Of a stretch of 64,000 nt of DNA, positions 56,172-64,000 are shown piece after piece. The first letter of the stretch is position 1, and each line of letters begins with the position of its first letter. The translations under genes were made by a program, and so were the position numbers. The notes beneath the pieces were generated by a model. The model was given only the letters and a program-made list of their open reading frames with translations. It searched no databases and was not told where the DNA came from. The stretch is from positions 4,223,501 through 4,287,500 of the forward strand of contig NZ_AP020337.1 in the NCBI RefSeq assembly GCF_009176725.1, written 5' to 3'. The DNA comes from Pseudomonas sp. KUIN-1 (GTDB taxonomy: Bacteria; Pseudomonadota; Gammaproteobacteria; Pseudomonadales; Pseudomonadaceae).

Positions 56172-59100
56172 CTAAACGGTTTCCAAAGACAATCTGGTTT
56201 GGCTGGCCCTCCCCTTATTGGTAACTGCCTCAAGGATCGCCCGCCCCAGCTCGCGAATGTCCGGCTCTTTCACAATGGAGTGATGAGTTCCCATGATAGA
56301 GATGACTTGCAACTGCTCCTTGGGCATCAGCGCCTCCCAACCCATGCTGATATCACTACGGTTTTCTCCCATTGCTGAGAATAAAGTGACACGCACCGGT
56401 AGCGCGGGCGGCCTGTAACGGTAGAGCGCCAGACCGATACTGCGGATCAGTGCCAGGTATCTTTTTGCAAGATCACTCTCTATACCTTCAGGAAGCAGAC
56501 CTTGAACTTGCGTATAAGCCAACAAGGCCTCGAAATCCCGAGCAGCAGCCAAGTGTCTGACAGGCCCCTGACGTACATCCGGCGGCAGAAGTCTCAACAA
56601 GGCCTCGATCTCGTCGAAATCCGGCCTCTCATCGAGATGAGCGTACCCACCCTCCTGCGCATCAAACAAATGCCGATAGTCGCTGGTGGTGTCGACAAGC
56701 CCGAGGAATTCTACCGTAGCACCGGCCCCTGTCAGTTGATGGGCAATTTCATAGGCGATCGTTCCCCCGGCAGACCAGCCGGCCACGCGATACGGCCCCT
56801 GTGGCTGTATATGGCGGATACCCTCAATGTAGCGTGAGGCCATTGCCTCGATAGTGGTGAGGTGTTCCTCTCCACTTTGCAGTCCGCTCGCCGAAAATCC
56901 ATACACCGGAATGTCAGAGGGAATTTGCTTTGCCAACTGTTGGGCATAGCCGATATCCCCTGAGCCTTCATGAATGAGGAACAACGGATGTTGAGCCCCC
57001 TCTTTGCGAAGGGTGGTTAGATTCGGATGCAGAGCCTTGTTCAAACCGCTATGGCAAGACGCGGCAAGTTCACAGATTGTCGGGTGCATGAACAGATCGC
57101 CTAATGCCACTTCGACCTCGAAGCGCTGACGCAGGCACGAAACCAGTTGCACCGCCAGCAGCGAATGCCCGCCCAGTTCGAAGAAGTGGTCATGGCGACC
57201 CACCCGCTCCAGCCCCAGCAATGCCTGCCAGATCTCCGCCAGCGCATGTTCGATTTCACCTACCGGCGCCTCGTAACCACGACTGGCATAAGCGTCATCC
57301 TCCGGTGCTGGCAATGCCCGTCGATCCAGCTTGCCGTTCGGCGTTAGCGGGAAACGCGCCAGCGTTACAAAGGCACTCGGAATCATGTACTCCGCCAGCC
57401 CTTGCGACAGTTGCTCGCGCAACTGTGCCGCCGACAACACGGCGCCTTCCTGCGCCGTCAAATACGCCACCAGGCGTTTGTCTCCGGAACAGTGCTCGCG
57501 CGCCAGTACCACCGCCTCCCTGACCCCGGGGCAACCCGCAAGCTGCGACTCGATCTCGCCCAGTTCGATACGGTAGCCCCGGAGCTTGACCTGATCGTCG
57601 TTACGCCCCAGGTACTCGATATTGCCGTCTGCCAGCCAGCGCCCCAGATCGCCGCTCCTGTACATCCGCGCTGTCGGCTGGGAACTGAACGGATCCTCCA
57701 GGAAACGCTCCGCCGTCAATTCCGGCCGATTCAGATAACCACGGGCAACCCCGATACCGCCGATATGGATCTCGCCGCTGACCCCGATGGGTACCGGCTG
57801 GCCGTGCGCATCCAACAGGTAAATCTGTGTATTCGCTATCGGACGGCCGATCGGAACGATACCGATATCCTGCTCTGCCACGTAATGCCATGCAGTAACG
57901 TCAATGGCTGCTTCGGTGGGGCCGTACAGATTGTGCAACTCGCTTTTCGGGAAATGTGCCTGGCCTTGCAATAGCAAAGCATGCGGCAGCGCTTCACCAC
58001 TGCAAAGTACTCGCTTGAGCGTCGAACACCGCCCTGCTGGCGTCTGATTGACGAAGGCCTGCAGCATGGAAGGAACAAAGTGCAGCATGCTGATGCTTCG
58101 GCGCTCGATCACCTCCATCAGGTAGTGAGGGTCTTGATGCCCGCCGGGGCGGGCCATGACCAGTTGTGCCCCGGCCAGCAGAGGCAGGAAGATCTCCCAG
58201 ACCGATACGTCGAAGCCAAAGGGAGTCTTCTGCAAGACACGATCGTCGGCTCCAATCCGGTATTCGCTCTGCGCCCACCACAACCGGTTGACGACGCCGT
58301 CATGCTGGTTGGCCACGCCTTTGGGTTTACCAGTGGAACCCGAGGTATAGATCACATAGGCCAGGTGCTGCGGCGTGATGGCCGGCACTACAGGATTGTG
58401 TTCAGGTTCAACTTCCCAGTCGCCCTCTTGCAGATCGAGGGTCCGCACCGCCAACTCACCCAGCAACGTCCGGGTCTCGCCCTGCACCAGCACCGCCACC
58501 GGCGCGCTGTCCTCCAGCATGTAGCGCAACCGCTCCGACGGATACCCAGGATCCAGCGGCACATACGCACCGCCCGCCTTCAGAATACCCAGCAAGCCCA
58601 CCACCATTTCCAGGCTGCGCTGCGCACAGATCGCGACCCGATCATCCGGCTGGATACCCAGGCCGATCAGATAATGTGCCAGTCTATTCGCCCGGGCATT
58701 GAGTTCGCCATAAGTCAGACTTCCGGTTTCATCAACCACCGCCAGGGCATCCGGTTGTTGCGCCGCCTGCTCCTCGAACAGTTGATGGAGCAACGTGTCC
58801 GCCGGGTAGGCCGCTACCGTATCGTTGAACGATTCCAGTACCTGCCGACGTTGCTCGCAGGACAGCAGCGGCAGTTCTCCGACCGACTGTTGATCATCCG
58901 CCACCATGCCTTCCAAGAGCACTTGCAGGTGCCCCGCCATCCGCTCGATCGTCGCACGCTCGAACAGATCGCTCGCATATTCCAGAGAGCCGATCAACCC
59001 GCCATCCGCCTCGACCAGCGCAAGCGACAGGTCGAACTGGGCCGTCGTGTGCGGCGCTTGCAGCGGCTCCAGGCTCAGCTCCGGCAGGCTGAGTTCGCCG

Positions 59101-62100
59101 CCGCCCGGGGTATTGTTCAGCGCCAGCATGACCTGGAAGATCGGGCTATGGCCCAAGCTGCGCGGTGGTTGCAGCGCCTCCACCACCTGCTCGAACGGCA
59201 GGTCCTGATGCGCATGCGCCGCCAGCATGACCGCCTTGACCTGCTCCAGCAACGCCGCCACGCTCAGGCGCCCTTGCGGCCGGATGCGCAGCGCCAGTGT
59301 GTTGACGAAGAAGCCGATCAGCGACTCCAGTTCGCTGCGCGGACGATTTGCCACCGGCGTGCCGATCACCACATCGTCCTGCCCGCTGAAACGGCTCAAC
59401 AGACTCGACCAGCCCGCCAGCAAGGTCATGAACAGCGTCGCACCGTGACGCTGACCCAACTGCCGCAACCCTGCCGTCAATACCGGGCTCAGGGCCAGGC
59501 TCACCCGTCCGCCGGCATAACTGCGCAACGGTGGGCGGCGATGGTCGGTTGGCAGCTCCAGCAAGGCCGGTGCGCCGCTCAGGTGCTGCCGCCAGAAATC
59601 GACCTGCTTTTGCAGGGTTTCGCCCTGCAACCATTGCCGCTGCCACGCCGCGTAGTCGACATACTGGAAGGCCAGTGCCGGCAGAGGGTCGGCCAGTCCC
59701 TGGCTGAAGGCCCGGTACAACGTACCGATTTCGTGCAGCAGAACGCCCGTCGACCAACCGTCCGAAACGATATGGTGCTGCGTCACCAGCAGGATGTGCT
59801 CCGTCTCCGACAGTTGCACAAGCCGTCCGCGAATCAGCGGACCGCTCGACAAATCGAATGGCGCCAGCGCCTCCTCGCCAGCGAGCTGCTGCACCGCCTC
59901 GTGTTGCGCTGCGCTGTCCAGAGCGCGCAGGTCATGAGTGACCAAGGCGAACCCCTGGGTTGCCGGCGCGATCACCTGGATCGCCTGGCCCTCGTGCAAG
60001 GCAAAATGGGTGCGCAGTGCTTCGTGGCGCGCCACGATCCGGTCCAGCGTGGCCTGCAAGGCCTCGCTGTCCAAACGGCCGCGCAAGCGCAGTCCCGCCG
60101 GGATGTGATAGGCGGCTCCCGCCGCCCGGTCCAGTTGATCAAGGAACCACAAGCGCTGCTGCGCCCACGACAGCGGCAATGGCAGATCGCGGTCGACCAG
60201 CGTCAACGGCGTCTGCGCCGAGAGCCGGGCGTTCGCCACCTGACGTGCCAGACCTTGCAGCGTCGGCTCGGCGAACACATCCCGCAGTGCTACCTCGACT
60301 TCGAAGCGCTGACGCAGACGCGAAACCAGTTGCACCGCCAGTAAAGAATGGCCACCCAGCTCGAAGAAGTGGTCATGACGACCCACACGTTCCAGCCCCA
60401 GCAACGCCTGCCAGATCTCCGCCAGCGCATGCTCGACTGCACCTGCCGGCGCCTCGTAATCACGGCTGGCATAAGCGTCGTCCTCCGGCGCCGGCAATGC
60501 CCGACGATCCAGCTTGCCGCTCGGCGTTTGCGGGAAACGCGCCAGCGTTACGAAGGCACTCGGAATCATGTATTCCGCCAGCCCTTGCGACAGCTGCTCG
60601 CGCAACTGCGCCGCCGACAACACGGCGCCTTCCTGCGCCGTCAGGTACGCCACCAGGCGTTTGTCGCCGGGACGGTGCTCGCGCGCCACTACCACCGCCT
60701 CCCTGACCCCGGGGCAAGCCGCCAGCTGCGACTCAATCTCGCCCAGCTCGATACGGAAACCCCGGAGCTTGACCTGATCGTCGTTGCGCCCCAGGTACTC
60801 GATATTGCCGTCCGCCAGCCAGCGCCCCAGATCGCCGCTCCTGTACATCCGCGCTGTCGGCTCGGCACTGAATGGGTCGTCCAGGAACCGCTCCGCCGTC
60901 AGTTCCGGCATATTCAGATAGCCACGGGCAACCCCCGCACCGCCGATATGGATCTCGCCAATGACCCCGATCGGTACCGGCTGGCCATGTGCATCCAGCA
61001 GGTAAATCCGTGTATTCGCGATCGGACGGCCTATCGGAAGTGAATGACCCGCTTGAACAGCGCTGTCGCACAGGTAAAAAGTAGAGTCACCCGCCGCTTC
61101 CGACGAACCGTAGAAATTCAGTATCGTGGCCGAAGGTAACCAGGCGCGAGTGCGAGCAAGCAGGGAGGACGAAAACACCTCGCCACTGCAAACGATCAGC
61201 CGCTTTTCTGGCGAAACTTGTCGGTTCTCTATTCTCGACAGTTCTTCCAGCAGTGAAGGGACAAGAACCAGACGGGTCAACTGATGCTCTGTAACCGCCT
61301 GCCATAGCTGTAGCGGATCCCTGGAGGCCAGCGGCGACACGATATGCAGTTGCGCGCCAAACAGTAAGGGCATCAGCGTTTCAGTCACCGAATCAAGAAA
61401 ACTGATCGACGTTTTTTGTGCATGCTTTTCGAGTCGCTGACCACCGAAAGTGTTATGCATCCAGTAAAGACGGTTAACCATGGCCTGATGTGGACCGCCC
61501 ACGCCTTTGGGTTTACCGGAGGAACCCGAGGTATAAATCACATAGGCCAGGTGCTGCGGCGTGATGGCCGGCACCACGGGATTGTGTTCAGGTTCAACCT
61601 CCCAGTCGCCCTCTTGCAGATCGAGCGTCCGCACCGCCAACTCGCCCAGTAACCTCCGGGTCTCGGCCTGCACCAGCACCGCCACCGGTGCGCTGTCCTC
61701 AAGCATGTAGCGCAACCGCTGCTCCGGATACGCAGGGTCAAGCGGCACATATGCACCACCTGCCTTAAAAATACCCAGCAAGCCCACCACCATTTCCAGG
61801 CTGCGTTGCGCACAGATCGCGACCCGATCATCCGGCTGGATACCCAGGCCGATCAGATAATGTGCCAGTCGATTCGCCCGCGCGTTGAGTTCGCCATAGG
61901 TCAGGCTTCCGGCGTAATCGACCACCGCGAGGGCATCCGGTTGTTGTGCCACCTGTTCCTCGAACAGTTGATGGAGCAACGTGTCCGCCGGGTAGGCCGC
62001 TGCCGTATCGTTGAACGACTCCAGTACCTGCCGACGTTGCTCGCAGGACAGCAGCGGCAGTTCTCCGACCGATTGCTGGTCATCCGCCACCATGCCTTCC

Positions 62101-64000
62101 AGAAGTACCTGCAGGTGCCCCGCGATCCGCTCGATCGTCGCACGCTCGAACAGATCGCTCGCGTATTCCAGAGAGCCGATCAAACCGCCATCCGCCTCGA
62201 CCAGCGCAAGCGACAGGTCGAACTGGGCCGTCGTGTGCGGCGCTTGCAGCGGCTCCAGGCTCAGCTCCGGCAGGCTGAGTTCGCCGCCGCCCGGGGTGTT
62301 GTTCAGCGCCAGCATGACCTGGAAGATCGGGCTATGGCCCAGGCTGCGCGGGGGTTGCAGCGCCTCGACCACCTGCTCGAACGGCAGGTCCTGATGCGCA
62401 TGCGCCGCCAGCATGACCGCCTTGACCTGCTCCAGCAACGCCGCCACGCTCAGGCGCCCTTCCGGCCTGATGCGCAGCGCCAGTGTGTTGACGAAGAAGC
62501 CGATCAGCGACTCCAGTTCGCTGCGCGGACGATTCGCCACCGGCGTGCCGATCACCACATCATCCTGCCCGCTGAAGCGGCTCAACAGACTCGACCAGCC
62601 CACCAGCAAGGTCATGAACAGCGTCGCACCGTGACGCTGGCCCAACTGTCGCAACCCCGCCGTCAATGCCGGGCTCAGGGCCAGGCTCACCCTTCCACCT
62701 GCGTAACTGCGCAACGGTGGGCGGCGATGGTCGGTTGGCAGCTCCAGCAAGGCCGGTGCGCCGCTCAGGTGCTGCCGCCAGAAATCGACCTGCGTTTGCA
62801 GGGTTTCGCCCTGCAACCATTGCCGCTGCCACGCCGCGTAGTCGACATACTGGAAGGCCAGTGCCGGCAGAGGGTCGGCCAGCCCCTGGCTGAAGGCGCG
62901 GTACAACATGCCGATTTCGTGCAGCAGAACGCCCGTTGACCAACCGTCCGAAACGATATGGTGCTGTGTCACCAGCAGGATGTGCTCCGTCTGCGACAGT
63001 TGCACAAGCCGTCCGCGAATCAGCGGCCCCCTCGACAAGTCGAACGGCGCCAGCGCCTCCTCGCCAGCGAGCTGCTGCACCGCCTCGTGTTGCGCTGCGC
63101 TGTCCAGAGCGCGCAGGTCATGAGTGACCAGGGCGAAACCCTGGGTCTCCGGCGCGATCACCTGGATCGCCTGGCCCTCGTGCAAGGCAAAGTGGGTGCG
63201 CAGTGCTTCGTGGCGCGCAACGATCCGGTCCAGCGTGGCCTGCAAGGCGTCGCTGTCCAATCGGCCGCGCAAGCGCAGCCCCGCCGGGATGTGATAAGCG
63301 GCTCCCGCGGCCCGGTCCAGTTGATCGAGGAACCACAAGCGTTGTTGCGCCCACGACAGCGGCAATGGCAGATTGCGATCCACCGGCGTCAACGACGTCT
63401 GCGCCGATAGCCGGGCGTTCGCCACCTGACGTGCCAGACCTTGCAGCGTCGGCTCGGCGAACACATCCCGCAGTGCCACTTCGACTTCGAAGCGCTGACG
63501 CAGGCGCGAAACCAGCTGCACCGCCAGCAACGAATGGCCGCCCAGTTCGAAGAAGTGGTCATGACGCCCTACCCGCTCCAGCCCCAGCAACGTCTGCCAG
63601 ATCTGCGCCAGCGCATGCTCGATTTCACCAGCAGGCGCCTCGTAACCACGACTGGCATAAGCGTCGTCCTCCGGTGCTGGCAATGCGCGTCGATCCAGCT
63701 TGCCGTTCGGCGTTAGCGGGAAACGCGCCAGCGTTACAAAGGCGCTCGGGATCATGTACTCCGCCAGCCCTTGCGACAGTTGCTCGCGCAACTGTGCCGC
63801 CGACAACACGGCACCTTCCTGCGCCGTCAGGTACGCCACCAGGCGTTTGTCGCCGGGACGGTGCTCGCGCACCAGCACCACCGCCTCCCTGACTTCGGAG
63901 CAAGCCGCCAGCTGCGACTCGATCTCGCCCAGCTCGATACGGAAACCCCGAATCTTGACCTGATCGTCGTTGCGCCCCAGGTACTCGATATTGCCGTCCG
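56172..64000 (-). CDS. nonribosomal peptide synthetase, C-terminal modules with thioesterase (partial; runs past right edge)
   Basis: The minus-strand frame is open from 64000 to the stop at 56172 (over 2600 residues). Internal ATGs such as 63881 are inside an A domain and are not starts. Order, N to C: end of an A domain; T0 (active Ser, codon 63533); C1 (HHIVSDG at 62958); A1 (YTSGSSGKPKG near 61520); T1 (Ser 60347); C2 (HHIVSDG at 59772); A2 (YTSGSTGKPKG near 58330); T2 (Ser 57164); thioesterase with GWSAGG (Ser 56774) and a late His (GTHHSIV). Specificity read by eye: A1 LDTVVSFGDK, beta-alanine-like; A2 DVWHLSLIDK, serine. Both C domains look LCL type; no epimerisation domain is seen. 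The product is unknown. Confidence 0.95.
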   Translation of the reverse strand, partial: DGNIEYLGRNDDQVKIRGFRIELGEIESQLAACSEVREAVVLVREHRPGDKRLVAYLTAQEGAVLSAAQLREQLSQGLAEYMIPSAFVTLARFPLTPNGKLDRRALPAPEDDAYASRGYEAPAGEIEHALAQIWQTLLGLERVGRHDHFFELGGHSLLAVQLVSRLRQRFEVEVALRDVFAEPTLQGLARQVANARLSAQTSLTPVDRNLPLPLSWAQQRLWFLDQLDRAAGAAYHIPAGLRLRGRLDSDALQATLDRIVARHEALRTHFALHEGQAIQVIAPETQGFALVTHDLRALDSAAQHEAVQQLAGEEALAPFDLSRGPLIRGRLVQLSQTEHILLVTQHHIVSDGWSTGVLLHEIGMLYRAFSQGLADPLPALAFQYVDYAAWQRQWLQGETLQTQVDFWRQHLSGAPALLELPTDHRRPPLRSYAGGRVSLALSPALTAGLRQLGQRHGATLFMTLLVGWSSLLSRFSGQDDVVIGTPVANRPRSELESLIGFFVNTLALRIRPEGRLSVAALLEQVKAVMLAAHAHQDLPFEQVVEALQPPRSLGHSPIFQVMLALNNTPGGGELSLPELSLEPLQAPHTTAQFDLSLALVEADGGLIGSLEYASDLFERATIERIAGHLQVLLEGMVADDQQSVGELPLLSCEQRRQVLESFNDTAAAYPADTLLHQLFEEQVAQQPDALAVVDYAGSLTYGELNARANRLAHYLIGLGIQPDDRVAICAQRSLEMVVGLLGIFKAGGAYVPLDPAYPEQRLRYMLEDSAPVAVLVQAETRRLLGELAVRTLDLQEGDWEVEPEHNPVVPAITPQHLAYVIYTSGSSGKPKGVGGPHQAMVNRLYWMHNTFGGQRLEKHAQKTSISFLDSVTETLMPLLFGAQLHIVSPLASRDPLQLWQAVTEHQLTRLVLVPSLLEELSRIENRQVSPEKRLIVCSGEVFSSSLLARTRAWLPSATILNFYGSSEAAGDSTFYLCDSAVQAGHSLPIGRPIANTRIYLLDAHGQPVPIGVIGEIHIGGAGVARGYLNMPELTAERFLDDPFSAEPTARMYRSGDLGRWLADGNIEYLGRNDDQVKLRGFRIELGEIESQLAACPGVREAVVVAREHRPGDKRLVAYLTAQEGAVLSAAQLREQLSQGLAEYMIPSAFVTLARFPQTPSGKLDRRALPAPEDDAYASRDYEAPAGAVEHALAEIWQALLGLERVGRHDHFFELGGHSLLAVQLVSRLRQRFEVEVALRDVFAEPTLQGLARQVANARLSAQTPLTLVDRDLPLPLSWAQQRLWFLDQLDRAAGAAYHIPAGLRLRGRLDSEALQATLDRIVARHEALRTHFALHEGQAIQVIAPATQGFALVTHDLRALDSAAQHEAVQQLAGEEALAPFDLSSGPLIRGRLVQLSETEHILLVTQHHIVSDGWSTGVLLHEIGTLYRAFSQGLADPLPALAFQYVDYAAWQRQWLQGETLQKQVDFWRQHLSGAPALLELPTDHRRPPLRSYAGGRVSLALSPVLTAGLRQLGQRHGATLFMTLLAGWSSLLSRFSGQDDVVIGTPVANRPRSELESLIGFFVNTLALRIRPQGRLSVAALLEQVKAVMLAAHAHQDLPFEQVVEALQPPRSLGHSPIFQVMLALNNTPGGGELSLPELSLEPLQAPHTTAQFDLSLALVEADGGLIGSLEYASDLFERATIERMAGHLQVLLEGMVADDQQSVGELPLLSCEQRRQVLESFNDTVAAYPADTLLHQLFEEQAAQQPDALAVVDETGSLTYGELNARANRLAHYLIGLGIQPDDRVAICAQRSLEMVVGLLGILKAGGAYVPLDPGYPSERLRYMLEDSAPVAVLVQGETRTLLGELAVRTLDLQEGDWEVEPEHNPVVPAITPQHLAYVIYTSGSTGKPKGVANQHDGVVNRLWWAQSEYRIGADDRVLQKTPFGFDVSVWEIFLPLLAGAQLVMARPGGHQDPHYLMEVIERRSISMLHFVPSMLQAFVNQTPAGRCSTLKRVLCSGEALPHALLLQGQAHFPKSELHNLYGPTEAAIDVTAWHYVAEQDIGIVPIGRPIANTQIYLLDAHGQPVPIGVSGEIHIGGIGVARGYLNRPELTAERFLEDPFSSQPTARMYRSGDLGRWLADGNIEYLGRNDDQVKLRGYRIELGEIESQLAGCPGVREAVVLAREHCSGDKRLVAYLTAQEGAVLSAAQLREQLSQGLAEYMIPSAFVTLARFPLTPNGKLDRRALPAPEDDAYASRGYEAPVGEIEHALAEIWQALLGLERVGRHDHFFELGGHSLLAVQLVSCLRQRFEVEVALGDLFMHPTICELAASCHSGLNKALHPNLTTLRKEGAQHPLFLIHEGSGDIGYAQQLAKQIPSDIPVYGFSASGLQSGEEHLTTIEAMASRYIEGIRHIQPQGPYRVAGWSAGGTIAYEIAHQLTGAGATVEFLGLVDTTSDYRHLFDAQEGGYAHLDERPDFDEIEALLRLLPPDVRQGPVRHLAAARDFEALLAYTQVQGLLPEGIESDLAKRYLALIRSIGLALYRYRPPALPVRVTLFSAMGENRSDISMGWEALMPKEQLQVISIMGTHHSIVKEPDIRELGRAILEAVTNKGRASQTRLSLETV
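58500..60830. repeat. internal module duplication of the NRPS, copy 2
   Basis: This stretch matches 61690-64000 almost base for base, offset by 3186 bp (for example T-domain Ser codons at 60347 and 63533, and C-domain HH codons at 59772 and 62958). The match fails in the A-domain cores (about 57850-58320 against 61020-61500), where substrate residues lie. Limits are approximate. Confidence 0.8.

Noticed and set aside
57981..60344. Plus-strand frame of 787 codons antisense to the NRPS
   Set aside because: Arg/Gln-rich shadow of the NRPS; the same shadow recurs at the duplicated module (61806-62939), as expected for an artefact.

Overview
The window is a stretch of a gamma-proteobacterial chromosome that reads as Pseudomonas, most probably the P. 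syringae group. Three things point there: Pseudomonas gene neighbourhoods (cysM-rlmD-relA-mazG divergent from gacS; phoP-phoQ near dctA; a two-component pair divergent from nrdA-nrdB), high GC with Pseudomonas-type REP sequences, and the full set of lifestyle genes (GacS, B12 synthesis, a large NRPS). The species is an inference from gene order and family recognition; no search was run. I see no tRNA, rRNA, CRISPR array, prophage or classical IS.

Layout. 1-5.8 kb: start of rmuC, two small unknown genes, fadL, a periplasmic glutathione peroxidase, an MFS transporter with an overlapping 40-residue membrane ORF. 5.9-15.0 kb: a ten-gene late cobalamin operon on the minus strand (cobO-cobB-bluB-cbiB-cobD-cobQ-cobU-cobT-cobC-cobS), nearly all genes overlapping or abutting, behind a clear cobalamin riboswitch. 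15.1-22.1 kb: a lipoprotein beta-propeller dehydrogenase, two NlpC/P60 lipoproteins, a sirtuin, hda, an AI-2E-family permease, a DUF2066 protein. 22.4-24.9 kb: purM-purN and a DUF3108 protein. 25-32 kb: a DUF2058 protein, mazG, relA, rlmD, cysM on the minus strand. 32.4-36 kb: gacS and two small genes. 36.6-41.9 kb: TlpA-like lipoprotein, arsC, wrbA, tag, ttcA, sprT, dctA. 42.3-45.7 kb: phoQ, phoP and a small periplasmic protein, then a secreted dienelactone hydrolase. 46-47.7 kb: a REP-associated tyrosine transposase (RAYT) between two REP blocks, then a phosphopantetheinyl transferase. 47.7-55.9 kb: fhuF, a sensor/regulator pair, nrdA, nrdB. 56.2-64 kb: the C-terminal part of a giant NRPS that runs off the right edge.

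How parts fit. The riboswitch should switch off the cob genes when B12 is plentiful. RelA, GacS and PhoPQ are global regulators. The phosphopantetheinyl transferase is the enzyme type that would activate the NRPS carrier domains, and FhuF is the type that strips iron from siderophores, but nothing seen here proves that this NRPS makes a siderophore.

Most interesting signals: (1) four GTTCAG-type hexamers at an exact 11-bp period in front of the phoPQ operon, whose first gene is an uncharacterised secreted protein; (2) a sigma-54 promoter plus two matching dyads upstream of dctA; (3) the RAYT and about ten blocks of its presumed REP family across the window, with a further highly structured element (predicted pseudoknot and three-way junction) linked to that family; (4) an NRPS adenylation domain lacking the usual Asp235 and carrying a beta-alanine-like pocket, inside a 3.18-kb module duplication; (5) a GGAGG-displaying hairpin between the B12 riboswitch and cobO.
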